A stretch of DNA of 64,000 bases from an uncultured Gallionellaceae bacterium (GCA_903847155.1 CAINCU010000054.1:62001-126000), one strand, 5' to 3'; counted from the stretch's first letter, positions 1 through 9,225 are shown. Numbers and translations: made by a program. The notes: generated from the sequence alone by a model not told the origin.

Positions 1-126
1 ATCAAGCAGCTTGGGATTGACCTGCGATTTGAGTTGATCGCGCAGCGAGCCAAAATCCAGTGCGGCGCTGTTCGCTGCCAGCATCAACAAACCTATTAGC
101 GGGAGATATCTCATCATAGTTTTCAT
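1..126 (-). CDS. Exported protein, N-terminal 42 residues only (cut by window edge)
   Basis: The minus-strand frame opens at an ATG at 126 and runs off the left end. The visible part is a typical signal peptide: basic start (MKTMMRY), hydrophobic core (LPLIGLLMLAA) and a cleavage-like NSA-A, followed by LDFGSLRDQLKSQVNPKLLD. It lies 9 bp after the stop of the SH3-like gene, so the two are probably co-transcribed with the CHASE2 gene further upstream. The mature part is not visible, so no family is assigned. A periplasmic location is inferred from the signal peptide alone. Confidence 0.7.
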   Translation of the reverse strand, partial: MKTMMRYLPLIGLLMLAANSAALDFGSLRDQLKSQVNPKLLD

Positions 127-135
127 GTCGTCCCC

Positions 136-636
136 TTATTGCGCATCAGGCAGATAGTCGAACGGACGCGCCACCAGTTTGCCTTGCGCGGCGAATTTTT
201 TCGCATCGTCTTTTTTGATTGCATACGATTCGGAAAGCTGCAATTCCCTGGCATTGAAACTCGCCGCTTTCAATTCCTCTTCGTTCAAACCGCGTATGCC
301 GGTAGTCGCCACCACCTTGCCCGTCGCGGCACGACCAGAACTCAACGCCAGCAAGCCGGTTGCTGCAGAAGCACTTTGTTTGGCTGCGCCGATACGCACA
401 CTCAGCATGCGCACCCAGCCGCTGCTGTTGCCTACTTTGATTTTGTACCATCCGCCATCTTTGCTGATCATGCTGATGGTCTCACCCGCTTTTAACGCCT
501 TCAGCGTTTTAGCATCGCGGAACGGCTCCGACTTCAACTCGTCGTCCTTCATCATTGAGCCGCTTTGCGCCGCCCAAACTACCGATGCGCTCAACAGCAC
601 ACACAAAGCGACGGCCTGTTTCAATTTGTTTTTCAT
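136..636 (-). CDS. Secreted SH3-like (bacterial SH3) domain protein
   Basis: This is a protein of 166 residues with a signal peptide (MKNKLKQAVALCVLLSASVVWA). The next 60 residues look like a bacterial SH3 domain: a FRDAKTLKALKAGETISMI strand region, then GGWYKIKVGNSSGWVRMLSVR, with the GWV motif typical of SH3b folds. The C-terminal half is Ala/Lys-rich and contains RGLNEEELKAA, found in small exported SH3 proteins. The frame is open further upstream, but the ATG at 636 gives a clean signal peptide and avoids overlapping the CHASE2 gene that ends at 671. Bacterial SH3 domains usually bind cell wall or peptide ligands. The specific ligand is unknown. Confidence 0.8.
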   Translation of the reverse strand: MKNKLKQAVALCVLLSASVVWAAQSGSMMKDDELKSEPFRDAKTLKALKAGETISMISKDGGWYKIKVGNSSGWVRMLSVRIGAAKQSASAATGLLALSSGRAATGKVVATTGIRGLNEEELKAASFNARELQLSESYAIKKDDAKKFAAQGKLVARPFDYLPDAQ

Positions 637-670
637 GATTTTCTGCACCGCTAAAAGGTGGAATGTATCG

Positions 671-2398
671 TCATAGATCAATATGCGTTGTCGGATTAAC
701 CCAAGGTTTTTCCCATTCCAGCAACGCTTCCGCAAACAACAAACGCCAACCATCTGCCGCCAACTCGCCGCAGTGTATGTTGCCGCGATGCAGCAGATGG
801 CTGGCCGCACCTTCGACATGAAACAGGTTCTTGCGCAGCAGCGGTTGCAATGCGGACAGCACTAGTTCCACATCGGCTACCACCGCCTGCTGCGCTGCCC
901 CATCGCCTATATCCGCGACCCAGGAAATGGCGATGGTACTTTCAAACAAACCCCAGATGCCTTTTTGCTCACCTCTCATCACCTCCACGCTTTTGTGCGC
1001 GGAACCGGTGCGTTTCAACGCAAGGCGGATTTTTTCCAGCATGGTCGCCGGTATCACATTGCGCCGCTGGTCGAAGCGGATCAACAGCAAGGTGGCTTGC
1101 AATTCGCCCGCGCGCGCCGCCGTCACCCGTACCATATTTTGTTCCAGCGCCTTGCTGGTCGCCGTGGAATACAGGCGCGCCAGCGTAAAATAGGCGATGC
1201 CCAGCAGTACCGGCCCCGCAAGGTTGATGTAGGTATTAGTGAAGTTGATACTGGCGAACGAGAACGCGATCAAGATCATCTGCGACAGGCCGAACAGTCT
1301 GTCGATGTTGCCGCGCCCGTCTTCGCGATAGAAAGCCCAGGCCGTACCCCATATCAAAGCCAGCGTGATGAACAGATACCAGATTTGCCCTTCGGGGAAA
1401 CGCAGCGAATCGCCGTGTTTGACGTTGTCGATGGCGGTCGCCAGCACTTCCACGCCGGGATGCATGCGCGCCATCGGTGTGGCACGCAGGTCATACAGTC
1501 CGGAAGCGGTTGAGCCGATTAGTACGACCTTGCCTTTGAATTCATCTTGCGCGCGTTGCTTCTGCTTGCTGCCCATATCCAGAAAGACATCGGAGAAGCT
1601 CACATACTTATAGCTGAAAGGCATACCGCGCCAGTTCAACAACATTTGCTCGGTGCTTGGTCGTGGCCAGCCGAATTCGCTGCCGATGCGCGCAGGCAGG
1701 GAAGGCAGTTTCCAACCGTACCCGGCGATATACACCGGGTAGCTGCGCACCACGCCGTCGCTATCCAGCGCCACGTTATTTGTGCCCAGCCGTCCGCCAT
1801 CCAGCGCCGCCTGAAAATGCGGCAGGATGACGCTCATGGTGGCATCGGCATCCTGGTCCTCCTCCGGCATCTTCATCACACCCGGAATCTGCGCCGCCTT
1901 GATCTGGCTCTGCGCATCGCCTGACGGATCAAGGCGCAACATCGGGAAGAAGGTGTTGTTGGTGGCGGCGATGGACGCATTAAAATACGCATCGCTTGCG
2001 GAATTGAACACGTCCGCATCGCTGAACAATATATCAAACACCACCGCTTTCGGCTGCTGCTTTTCCAAATGCTCGACGAACTCTCCCAGCACCTGACGCG
2101 GCCATGGCCAGCGCCCATATTCCTTAGCCATTGCCGCCAGACTCTTCTCATCAATATCGACGATCACAATATCCGGGTCGGGCTTGGCCGGTGACAAGCG
2201 GTGGCGCACCATGGCGTCGAATGCCGCCGTGCGAATCTCGCTGGTGATATGCAAAAAGGCGGTGTCCACCACAGCAAAAATACTGAACAGCAGCGCCAGA
2301 TACAGATAGAAACTCTGTTTCCAGTAGCGCGCGATCAGATTGGAAAACGACTCGACAGCAAATCGAAAACGACTCAGCAGGAAAAGTTTGATATTCAT
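671..2398 (-). CDS. CHASE2 sensor-domain membrane protein without a recognised output domain
   Basis: The protein has 575 residues. A first membrane segment (about residues 30-50) is followed by a large extracytoplasmic CHASE2 domain, with the family signatures RHRLSPAKPDPDIVIVDID, the RWPWPR block, VVFDILFSD, and KVVLIGSTASGLYDLRATP near residue 290. Two or three membrane helices follow at about residues 330-400. CHASE2 proteins usually end in a guanylate/adenylate cyclase, GGDEF or kinase domain. Here the last 165 residues show none of those motifs and I do not recognise them. It heads a minus-strand group with the SH3-like gene and the partial exported gene, suggesting an envelope-sensing unit. 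The stimulus is unknown. Confidence 0.85.
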   Translation of the reverse strand: MNIKLFLLSRFRFAVESFSNLIARYWKQSFYLYLALLFSIFAVVDTAFLHITSEIRTAAFDAMVRHRLSPAKPDPDIVIVDIDEKSLAAMAKEYGRWPWPRQVLGEFVEHLEKQQPKAVVFDILFSDADVFNSASDAYFNASIAATNNTFFPMLRLDPSGDAQSQIKAAQIPGVMKMPEEDQDADATMSVILPHFQAALDGGRLGTNNVALDSDGVVRSYPVYIAGYGWKLPSLPARIGSEFGWPRPSTEQMLLNWRGMPFSYKYVSFSDVFLDMGSKQKQRAQDEFKGKVVLIGSTASGLYDLRATPMARMHPGVEVLATAIDNVKHGDSLRFPEGQIWYLFITLALIWGTAWAFYREDGRGNIDRLFGLSQMILIAFSFASINFTNTYINLAGPVLLGIAYFTLARLYSTATSKALEQNMVRVTAARAGELQATLLLIRFDQRRNVIPATMLEKIRLALKRTGSAHKSVEVMRGEQKGIWGLFESTIAISWVADIGDGAAQQAVVADVELVLSALQPLLRKNLFHVEGAASHLLHRGNIHCGELAADGWRLLFAEALLEWEKPWVNPTTHIDL

Positions 2399-2496
2399 GG
2401 TTAGAAGTTTACCAGCGGTGAGTGAAATACCGACACTCGATTATCCAATTAAGCCAGGCATTCAATAATTATATATTACCCAATACCGCCTTAATC

Positions 2497-2562
2497 GCAT
2501 GCCAATAAATACGGGCATTTCCGCGTACCACATAATGCGGATCGCCTATTGACGCGGCTTGC
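2497..2562 (-). repeat. 65-bp dispersed hairpin element, copy R1
   Basis: Read on the minus strand, this copy begins GCAAGCCGCGTCAATAGGCG and ends CGTATTTATTGGCATGC. The ends pair with one mismatch (GCAAGCC with GGCATGC), CAATA pairs with TATTG, and an inner stem TCCGC/GCGGA closes the loop. It is one of six copies (others at 14210, 30426, 37095, 45289 and 60577). It lies 384 bp downstream of the YjfB-like gene, in the same orientation. Confidence 0.8.
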
Positions 2563-2946
2563 CGGGCGATACTATTTTGAACAATCCCATAGGAATGGCG
2601 AAAATTCAATCATTGGGCAGTCAGCCTTATCCTTGGTGGCCTGCATATTCGATTATGGCATCTGCATCCAAAACTCTTCCCCACCCCAGCGCGCTACAAC
2701 ATCATTGGCACGGATGTCTTTCTTCATCAAATGGGAGACATCCTGCAACAGCTAATCACCTACGTCATACCCGTAGGTACCGTTTACGCGCTTGAAAAAA
2801 CAAGATCGGACATCGACAGCAACTATGGAGTACCGCACCCTCTTCAGCGCACCGTAGCCATAATTTGAGGAAAACAAAATACCGACCATAACTAACCATC
2901 GTCATAGAAAAATGGTTATGAAAGGTGTTCGCCCTGCAACGACCGG
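2563..2946. other. Gene-free stretch, possibly a decayed coding remnant
   Basis: No open frame here looks like a real gene. The three plus-strand frames each hold a stretch that could pass for protein, the best being an ARYNIIGTDVFLHQMGDILQ segment around 2690-2750 that continues to a stop near 2868. No start codon or ribosome binding site goes with it. This may be a decayed gene, but the evidence is weak. Confidence 0.3.
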
Positions 2947-3144
2947 TCAAGCAGTTGTATTGATATTTTGCCCCAGATTCGGTGGCAGATTCGCTGCTTG
3001 AATTTGCGGTGGCAGGGGAATGGCACTGATCAGACTCATCGCCGCCTGAGCTTCCGCATTTATCGCTTTTTTTAGCACCGTCAAACCCACGACATCATTG
3101 CTATTTTGAGCGAGTGCTGCGCTGGTGTTCATATTAATGTCCAT
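2947..3144 (-). CDS. YjfB-like putative motility protein
   Basis: This small protein of 65 residues resembles the YjfB family (putative motility protein). It begins MDINMNTSAALAQ, has the family-type VLKKAINAEAQAAMSLISAI helix, and a C-terminal proline-rich LPPNLGQNINT block, as YjfB proteins commonly have (PPxLGxxID). An AGGAG ribosome binding site lies at a good distance before the ATG at 3144. The family has no established biochemical role and is often controlled with flagellar genes. This gene sits alone, 42 kb from the fli cluster. The assignment rests on pattern recognition only. Confidence 0.75.
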   Translation of the reverse strand: MDINMNTSAALAQNSNDVVGLTVLKKAINAEAQAAMSLISAIPLPPQIQAANLPPNLGQNINTTA

Positions 3145-3487
3145 TTACCTGCACTCCTATTCTGGATTTTTAGATTACAGCTGATTTCCACCTGAACGGG
3201 TAGCAAAGGCGGATCACCAGCATTAGTCCGTAACCCCTCGAACCAAGCTCTTTGTCGTCTCGATACCGCGAGCAATAATTATTCTGTCCCGCATCATATT
3301 TTCAGCATACACCGACTGCCCACACGCTGCTAGCTCAGCATGGCAAGCGTTAAGTAAGGCTAATATTGTTAATCTAATAACCTAACCGAAGCGCATCGTA
3401 ACTGCGCAGCATTCAGCAACGGCTCACTAGTAACCGTCTTTGGCGGTAAAATGCCGCCCTATCTTTATATCTATTTAAATATCGGCC
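3145..3487. other. Divergent intergenic region between yjfB-like gene and proS
   Basis: No gene is seen in these 343 bp. The region must hold the promoters of two divergent genes. A short inverted repeat GGCGG/CCGCC with a 7-nt loop lies near 3442-3458, just upstream of proS. It overlaps an AT-rich stretch that could act as the proS promoter. No confident -10/-35 pair or FliA-type promoter was found. Confidence 0.4.
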
Positions 3488-5188
3488 ATGCGCGTTTCAA
3501 AATTCTTCATTTCCACCCTGAAAGAAGCTCCTTCCGAAGCCGAACTGCCCAGCCATCGCCTGATGCTGCGCGCGGGCTACATCCGCAAACTGTCCAGCGG
3601 ACTCTACACTTGGATGCCGCTGGGACTGCGCGTGTTACGCAAGGTCGAAGCTGTGGTGCGCGAAGAGATGGACAAGAGCGGCGGTATCGAGCTACTGATG
3701 CCCGCCGTGCAACCAGCCGAACTGTGGCAGGAAACCGGGCGCTGGGAAGTGTACGGCCCGCAGATGCTGAAGATCAAGGATAGGCACAACAACCAGTTTT
3801 GCTTCGGGCCCACGCATGAGGAAGTCATCACCGACATTGCGCGCCGCGAAGTGAAAAGCTACCGCCAGTTACCGCTAAATTTCTATCAGATCCAGACCAA
3901 ATTCCGCGATGAAGTACGTCCGCGTTTCGGTGTGATGCGCGCACGGGAATTCATCATGAAAGATGCCTACTCTTTCCACAGCAATTTTGAAAGTCTGGAA
4001 CAAACCTACCGCGTGATGTACGAAACCTACAGCCGCATCTTCACCCGCCTCGGCCTCCAATTCCGCGCCGTGGCTGCGGATACCGGTGCTATCGGCGGCA
4101 GCGGCTCACATGAATTCCATGTACTGGCCGATTCAGGTGAAGATGCTTTGGCCTTCTGCCCAGATTCGGATTACGCAGCCAATGTGGAGTTGGCGGAAGC
4201 GGTTGCACCTGCCACCGCACGCGCACTTGGCACGCAAGAAATGCAGAAGGTCATTACTCCCGGACAGAAGACCATTGAGGAAGTCGCGGCATTCTTCAAC
4301 ACCGCCGCACAGAACGTATTGAAAGCCATAGCGGTGATGACGCACGAGAACGAATTTGTGCTGATTCTGTTGCGCGGCGACCATCAACTCAACGAGGTCA
4401 AAGCCAGCAAGGTGCTGGGCGAATTCCGTTTCGCCAGTGAGGATGAAGTGCATCGCAACATGAATTGCCGCACCGGCTACATCGGCCCGGTGAACGCCAA
4501 AGTGCACGTACTTGCTGACCGTGCCGCTGCCGCTATGAGTGATTTCATCTGCGGAGCTAACGATGACGGTTTTCATTTCAGCGGCGTGAATTTCGGGCGT
4601 GATGTGCAACTGGATGAGGCCAACGTGCACGACTTGCGCAACGTGGTCGCGGGCGATGTTTCACCAGACGGTAAAGGCACACTCGAACTGTGTCGCGGCA
4701 TCGAAGTCGGCCACATTTTCCAGTTGCGCACCAAGTATTCCGAAGCGCTGCAAGCCACTTACCTGGACGAGAACGGCAAGGCGCAAGTGATGGAGATGGG
4801 CTGTTACGGCATCGGCGTGTCACGCATCGTGGCCGCCGCCATCGAACAGAATTTCGATGAACGCGGCATTACGATTCCCGCCGGCATGGCGCCGTTCCAG
4901 GTCGCTATCGCGCCCATCGGCTTCAAGAAAAGCGATGCGGTGCGCAATGCGGCAGAACAGCTTTATAGCGAACTCACTGCCGCAGGCATCGAGGTGTTGC
5001 TGGATGACCGCGATGAGCGTCCCGGCGTGATGTTTGCCGATCTGGAATTGATTGGCATTCCGCATCGTATCGTGATCGGCGACCGCAGCCTGAAAGAAGG
5101 CAAGGTGGAATACCAAGGCCGTCGCGACGACTCGGCACAGCCCGTTCTCTTGCAAGATGTAGCTAAGCTCGTACAATCCAAACTATGA
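3488..5188 (+). CDS. proS: Prolyl-tRNA synthetase
   Basis: This class II aminoacyl-tRNA synthetase of 566 residues charges tRNA-Pro with proline in the cytoplasm. The length and plan match the bacterial type with an inserted editing domain. The N-terminal block [18 protein letters not shown] is followed by motif 1 around [20 protein letters not shown], and motif 2 [18 protein letters not shown] near residues 138-156. The YbaK-like editing insertion lies at about residues 190-390, motif 3 ([10 protein letters not shown]) near residue 437, and the anticodon-binding domain at the C-terminus ([18 protein letters not shown]). The start at 3488 fits the usual N-terminus MRVSKFF. The stop overlaps the start of the next gene (ATGA), so the two are translationally coupled. 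Confidence 0.97.
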   Translation: MRVSKFFISTLKEAPSEAELPSHRLMLRAGYIRKLSSGLYTWMPLGLRVLRKVEAVVREEMDKSGGIELLMPAVQPAELWQETGRWEVYGPQMLKIKDRHNNQFCFGPTHEEVITDIARREVKSYRQLPLNFYQIQTKFRDEVRPRFGVMRAREFIMKDAYSFHSNFESLEQTYRVMYETYSRIFTRLGLQFRAVAADTGAIGGSGSHEFHVLADSGEDALAFCPDSDYAANVELAEAVAPATARALGTQEMQKVITPGQKTIEEVAAFFNTAAQNVLKAIAVMTHENEFVLILLRGDHQLNEVKASKVLGEFRFASEDEVHRNMNCRTGYIGPVNAKVHVLADRAAAAMSDFICGANDDGFHFSGVNFGRDVQLDEANVHDLRNVVAGDVSPDGKGTLELCRGIEVGHIFQLRTKYSEALQATYLDENGKAQVMEMGCYGIGVSRIVAAAIEQNFDERGITIPAGMAPFQVAIAPIGFKKSDAVRNAAEQLYSELTAAGIEVLLDDRDERPGVMFADLELIGIPHRIVIGDRSLKEGKVEYQGRRDDSAQPVLLQDVAKLVQSKL

Positions 5189-5826
5189 ATTTGACTGCGA
5201 CACTCCACAAACCCTTGCTCACGCTGTCGTTCGTGGCAGCGGGGTTGTGCTGTGTCGTTTCCGCATACGCAGGAACGCAACGGGAAGAAGCACTATCTGC
5301 CAGCGTGCGCAGCATGATGCAACACGCCGTTTCCGATCAAGCCGCACCAAAACTCGCATTCGCTTCACAACAGGAAGCACAGATGTGGCTGGACGAAATG
5401 TCCAAGCGATTGGAAAAACGCATGCCGGATGCGGAGTACCGTTTCGATTTTCTGAGCACGGTGCATTACGAAGCGACACGTGCCGGGCTGGATCCGCACT
5501 TGGTATTAGGCTTAATCGAGGTGGAAAGCGGCTTCAGAAAATATGCAGTCTCGAAGACTGGAGCTCGCGGCTACATGCAAGTCATGCCATTCTGGGTCAA
5601 GGACATCGGCTCGAAAGGTCAGGACCTGTTTCATCTGCGTACCAATTTGCGCTACGGCTGCACCATCCTGCGTCATTATCTGGACATCGAAAAGGGTGAT
5701 CTGTTTCGCGCGCTGGGTCGCTACAACGGCAGTCTGGGCAAGCCGGAATATCCCGACTTGGTAAAAACGGCCTGGCACAAACACTGGACAAAACCGCAGT
5801 TCAATACCATGCGCAGCACGGGTTGA
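5185..5826 (+). CDS. Lytic transglycosylase (SLT domain), exported
   Basis: This periplasmic peptidoglycan lyase of 213 residues cleaves the MurNAc-GlcNAc bond to leave 1,6-anhydroMurNAc. A signal peptide (residues 1-28, ending in AYA) precedes a helical linker. The SLT domain starts near residue 95: GLIEVESGF with catalytic Glu at about 114, [26 protein letters not shown] and the ALGRYNGS motif. It overlaps proS by 4 bp (ATGA), an arrangement also seen in other betaproteobacteria. It is a small soluble or periplasmic type with no LysM domain. A membrane-anchor lipobox is not evident. The stop lies 5 bp from the convergent tlpA-like gene. Confidence 0.9.
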   Translation: MNLTATLHKPLLTLSFVAAGLCCVVSAYAGTQREEALSASVRSMMQHAVSDQAAPKLAFASQQEAQMWLDEMSKRLEKRMPDAEYRFDFLSTVHYEATRAGLDPHLVLGLIEVESGFRKYAVSKTGARGYMQVMPFWVKDIGSKGQDLFHLRTNLRYGCTILRHYLDIEKGDLFRALGRYNGSLGKPEYPDLVKTAWHKHWTKPQFNTMRSTG

Positions 5827-5831
5827 TACTG

Positions 5832-6296
5832 CTACTTCTTGCTTTTGATGTAAAACTCAACACTTTCCCGCGTTACTTTGCCTTCCTGATAGCTTACAAG
5901 TTCGCCCTGCGGATTAAACAGATAAGAGGTAGGCAACACCTGCACATCGCCAATTTGATCGGCAAGATCATAATCGCCAATCACCAGCGGATAGCTCACG
6001 TGCTGCTTGGCAACAAATTCCTTGACTGATTTTTCAGTGGACTCCAGCGCCACACCGATCACCACCAGATCGGTTTTCTTGTGTGCATCGTGCAGCGACA
6101 CCAGATCTGGAATTTCCTCCCGACAGGGTGGACACCAGGTTGCCCAGAAATTCACCAATACCCATTTACCGCGATAATCCTGCAAACGTTGTGCGTGCCC
6201 CTGCATGTCCTTGAACACGAAAGGTTGAGCAGAGGCAACACTTGCCAAAAGCGCGAGTGCCACGATGACTAACAGTTGCGAAAAATAAGTCTTCAT
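5832..6296 (-). CDS. TlpA/ResA-like periplasmic thiol-disulfide oxidoreductase
   Basis: The 154-residue protein has a signal peptide (residues 1-23, ending ASA) and a thioredoxin fold. The redox centre WCPPC has Cys55 and Cys58, preceded by KWVLVNFWAT and followed by REEIPDLVSLHDAH. The cis-Pro loop is LPTSYLF near residue 123. TlpA/ResA proteins reduce periplasmic disulfides, most often during cytochrome c or cytochrome oxidase assembly. The partner here is not known. Its start overlaps the stop of the upstream YqhA-like gene by 4 bp, so the two form an operon. Confidence 0.88.
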   Translation of the reverse strand: MKTYFSQLLVIVALALLASVASAQPFVFKDMQGHAQRLQDYRGKWVLVNFWATWCPPCREEIPDLVSLHDAHKKTDLVVIGVALESTEKSVKEFVAKQHVSYPLVIGDYDLADQIGDVQVLPTSYLFNPQGELVSYQEGKVTRESVEFYIKSKK

Positions 6297-6871
6297 TGTT
6301 CCGTTTTTTCGTCGTGAGTCATGTCGCTATCATCCCCACCGTGCCTGCCTTCTGCCGCGTGAGACCAATATAACGCCAATGCAATCAGCGCTATGCTGCC
6401 ACCCATGTAGATCAAGTCTATCGGTTGTGAAATGTGCATGTTGATCGCTTCTTCAAATAAGGTCACGATCATAATCATCAGGATCACTTTTGCCAGCCGT
6501 GATTTCAAATCATCCAGATTGTTGATGACCAGAATCTTGCTGGAAGCCTTGCTGCCATGCGCCTGGTCGATGTCGCTGATGAACAGTTCATACAGGCCCA
6601 GCGAGAAGATCAGCATCACCGTCGCCAACAGGTAGCCGTCCACCACTTCAACGATGTGTGACACCGTGCTGTCATGCAAAACTTTACGCGCCTCTTCGGT
6701 CATTGATCCGTCCGCATAATGGAATGCATGCTGGAATAGGATCACCACATCCACCGTCGCCATGTAAAAAATAGTGAATCCAGCCAGCAAACTACCAATC
6801 ACTGCGGACAGAATCACAAAGCGACTATTCCACAATGTGCCCTCAAACAACAACTCAATAAACTTCATCAC
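6293..6871 (-). CDS. YqhA/UPF0114 family inner-membrane protein
   Basis: The protein has 192 residues and three to four predicted membrane helices: about residues 15-38, 72-95 (VVDGYLLATVMLIFSLGLYEL), 127-148 and 155-170. The FSLGLYELFISDID block, the KVILMIMIVTLFEEAI helix and the IDLIYMGGSIALIALALYW helix are typical of the UPF0114 (YqhA) family, whose function is unknown. The C-terminal tail is hydrophilic and His/Asp-rich (HAAEGRHGGDDSDMTHDEK). It is the first gene of a two-gene operon with the TlpA-like oxidoreductase. A GGAGAG ribosome binding site precedes the ATG at 6871. Confidence 0.85.
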   Translation of the reverse strand: MMKFIELLFEGTLWNSRFVILSAVIGSLLAGFTIFYMATVDVVILFQHAFHYADGSMTEEARKVLHDSTVSHIVEVVDGYLLATVMLIFSLGLYELFISDIDQAHGSKASSKILVINNLDDLKSRLAKVILMIMIVTLFEEAINMHISQPIDLIYMGGSIALIALALYWSHAAEGRHGGDDSDMTHDEKTEQ

Positions 6872-6951
6872 TTCTCTCCTGAATGCATCCCGACACCATA
6901 ATCAAGGCTGCGCATTTAAACTGAAAAGAACCCGCACGGCAACCATTCCGG

Positions 6952-8163
6952 CTAGTTGATCCCTATATCATGCAAGGTCAAACCGTTCGGCTCGGACAAG
7001 CGTTTTTCCTTGTCAGCGAACCATGCGCGAATATCCTCATCTCCGGGTTGCCTGGGGAGCAACGCAGCATCAAGCAAAAAAATTCTGGTCAATTCAGACA
7101 ACAAAATGCGCTCCGGCGCACGCACCATACCCCAGCCGAGACCGGAAAGTTTGCCGACGATATTGGCATCTGCCAATTTACCCAAGATGCGTTCAACATC
7201 TTCAAAACCGATACGCAATTTTCGGGACAATTCTGGCAAATCCTGCACTTCGCCATTTTGCAACCCCTTTTGCATTAGCTTGAGCATACCCAGCGCGAAA
7301 TAAAGCTGTGCCGCTTGATCGAGTTTCAGTGCATGGGTGCTACGCCAATGCGAGATTGATGCTGTGATGATGGCGCCAAACAATAACGTAAGCCAGGATA
7401 AATATATCCATAACAGAAAGATCGGCACGCTGGAGAATGCCCCATACACCAGCTTATATGTTGGAAAGTGGGAAATATAAAATGCGAAGGCGCGGTTCAT
7501 GGATTCAAACGCCACCGCCGAAATCACGCCGCCGATGATGGCGTGTTTCATCGGCACAAAGCGGTTCGGCACAACGCGAAACACCAGCGTAAATGCGGCG
7601 GTAGTCAGCATCACTGGAATAATCTTTAACGCTTCGATACCGATAGACGGCATCTGTTGCGCATAGCCCACCGAGAATCCAATCAGCCACGAGGTCAGTG
7701 ACAGACTCCCTCCCACCAACAACGGGGCCAGTGTAATCACTGACCAATACACCAGCACCCGCTGCAACACACTGCGCTGCCGCGACACCCGGAAAATGCG
7801 ATGGAAGGCATCGTCCACGGTCAAAATCATCCACATTGCGGTGACAGCAAGCAGCGCGATCCCCACGGCAGTCAGGCGCGACGCGCTTTCGGCGAACTGC
7901 TCCATGTAACGGGTAATCATTTTGCCACCGGTCTCCGGCAACATATTCGACAGAATGAATTCTTTGAGGTGCGTAGATAAATCAGTAAACACTGGGAATG
8001 CCGAAAATACGGTGAGCATGATTGTGAGCAACGGCACCAGCGACAGCAGTGTGGTGAACGTCAGACTGGCCGCCATTTCGGTGCAGCGATCTTGTCGCAA
8101 GCGAACCGCCACGAAACGCAAAAAATGCAGCGCATCAATCAAACCTAAATTCGGAAGTTTCAT
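6952..8163 (-). CDS. YihY-family inner-membrane protein
   Basis: This multi-pass membrane protein belongs to the YihY family (formerly mislabelled ribonuclease BN). The family signature RFVAVRLRQDRCTEMAASLT is followed by six membrane helices to about residue 265. A cytoplasmic tail of about 120 residues looks like a winged-helix domain (LPELSRKLRIGFEDVERIL). The molecular function is not established. The frame stays open to 8277, but the upstream part is Cys/Arg-rich and runs into the divergent gene at 8193. I prefer the ATG at 8163 (403 residues, MKLPNLGL). The ATG at 8181 (409 residues) is the alternative, and neither has a strong ribosome binding site. Confidence 0.85.
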   Translation of the reverse strand: MKLPNLGLIDALHFLRFVAVRLRQDRCTEMAASLTFTTLLSLVPLLTIMLTVFSAFPVFTDLSTHLKEFILSNMLPETGGKMITRYMEQFAESASRLTAVGIALLAVTAMWMILTVDDAFHRIFRVSRQRSVLQRVLVYWSVITLAPLLVGGSLSLTSWLIGFSVGYAQQMPSIGIEALKIIPVMLTTAAFTLVFRVVPNRFVPMKHAIIGGVISAVAFESMNRAFAFYISHFPTYKLVYGAFSSVPIFLLWIYLSWLTLLFGAIITASISHWRSTHALKLDQAAQLYFALGMLKLMQKGLQNGEVQDLPELSRKLRIGFEDVERILGKLADANIVGKLSGLGWGMVRAPERILLSELTRIFLLDAALLPRQPGDEDIRAWFADKEKRLSEPNGLTLHDIGIN

Positions 8164-8192
8164 AAGTTCTGACAACTGCATACAATGACAAC

Positions 8193-8852
8193 ATGATACC
8201 TGACAAAACCAACACTCAAAGCGACCCGCGCGTCGCACGACAATTGTTGCGCGCACATCGCTACGGCGCGCTTTCAACTCTGTCGAAAAAATTCGACGGT
8301 CATCCGTTTGGCTCCATCACGCCTTACCTGGTGGATTACGATGGCAGTCTGCTCATCCTTATCAGTGCGCTTGCGGAACACACCAAAAATATCCAGCGCG
8401 ATCAGCGTGTCAGCCTCATCACGCATAATCAGCATGACCCGCACATCCAGACACAGGGGCGTATCACTGTCGTCGGTAGCGCATCACTGGTCGCGCAACG
8501 TGAACAAAACGGCAAACATTATCTGCGTTACTTCCCCGAAGCGCAGACCTATTACGATATGCCAGATTTCCAGTTCTACCGTATTGTGCCGCAGGCACTA
8601 CGTTACATCGGCGGCTTCGGCGACATCCATTGGATTAAGGCAGAAAACTATCTTGTCCCATCATATTCGCTCGCCGCAGAAGAAGATGCACTGCTCGTCC
8701 AACTCAACTCCACACGCTCTGCCTCACAAGGATTAGTGATTGGCATTGACTGCGACGGCTATGACCTGCGTTTGAACGAAGACACCGTGCGTCATGATTT
8801 TCCATCTCTCGCGCTTGACAGTGCTCAGGTATTGGCTTTGCTGCAAACATAG
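8193..8852 (+). CDS. HugZ-like / pyridoxamine 5'-phosphate oxidase-fold protein
   Basis: The 219-residue protein has the split-barrel flavin-binding fold of the PNPOx superfamily. The N-terminal block ARQLLRAHRYGALSTLSKKF and the GHPFGSITPYLVDYDGSLLI strands are typical of the HugZ/CREG-like group. The GRITVVGSA strand and the FYRIVPQALRYIGGFGDIHW block lead to a C-terminal DUF2470-like domain (residues 140-219). HugZ proteins bind and can degrade haem, but many relatives have no proven substrate, so only the family is given. It is divergent from the YihY-like gene with a 29-bp gap between the chosen starts, so their promoters overlap. Confidence 0.83.
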   Translation: MIPDKTNTQSDPRVARQLLRAHRYGALSTLSKKFDGHPFGSITPYLVDYDGSLLILISALAEHTKNIQRDQRVSLITHNQHDPHIQTQGRITVVGSASLVAQREQNGKHYLRYFPEAQTYYDMPDFQFYRIVPQALRYIGGFGDIHWIKAENYLVPSYSLAAEEDALLVQLNSTRSASQGLVIGIDCDGYDLRLNEDTVRHDFPSLALDSAQVLALLQT

Positions 8853-8858
8853 CCCGAT

Positions 8859-8883
8859 AAAAAGGGCATCGAGAACGATGCCC
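8859..8883 (-). terminator. Rho-independent terminator of the leuA unit
   Basis: An 8-bp perfect stem GGGCATCG/CGATGCCC with an AGAA loop is flanked by AAAAA on the plus strand. Read on the minus strand, this gives a hairpin followed by TTTTT, after the small exported protein gene. The run on the other side (TGACAAAA) is poor in T, so termination of the plus-strand gene is less likely. Confidence 0.85.
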
Positions 8884-8910
8884 TGACAAAACCACTTTGC
8901 ATTTAGTGAA

Positions 8911-9225
8911 CTATCCCCGCACACCCTTGAGCTGTATGGACAGTTCCGGCGAAGCTTCAGGAATATTCATGCCCCCTTGTTGCTTTTCTACAGGCACCGG
9001 TACTGCGATCAAATCAAATTTGGCAGTTTCTTCCGGTCTGGCAACAAGGCTCTTTTGTTTTTTCAATACCGTGTTGGCCTTTGTAACTGCAGGTCGGTCA
9101 GGGTGAATACTTGCAATTTTCCGTTGTACTTTGGCCATCTGAGTATCATCAGCATGAGCACAACACAACAACATCATGCCCAGCAACACAACACTCAGCA
9201 GCAATACTCCCGCCGCAAGATTCAT
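8911..9225 (-). CDS. Small exported protein of unknown function
   Basis: The 104-residue protein begins with a hydrophobic signal segment (MNLAAGVLLLSVVLLGMMLLCCAHA) whose LLCC could also serve as a lipoprotein site. A charged, Lys-rich remainder follows without a recognised domain. A GGAGG ribosome binding site lies 8 bp before the ATG at 9225. It starts 20 bp after the leuA stop and is followed by a strong terminator, so it is the last gene of the leuA transcript. No link to leucine synthesis is apparent. It may simply ride on the leuA transcript. Confidence 0.65.
   Translation of the reverse strand: MNLAAGVLLLSVVLLGMMLLCCAHADDTQMAKVQRKIASIHPDRPAVTKANTVLKKQKSLVARPEETAKFDLIAVPVPVEKQQGGMNIPEASPELSIQLKGVRG

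Noticed and set aside
2549-2795. Overlapping plus-strand open frames of 68 and 78 codons
   Set aside because: They run through the end of the R1 repeat or begin within it, have no ribosome binding site and look unlike real proteins. A decayed gene is possible but weak.
8193-8277. Longer YihY-like start at 8277
   Set aside because: It would overlap the divergent HugZ-like gene by 85 bp and add a Cys/Arg-rich segment unlike the family.
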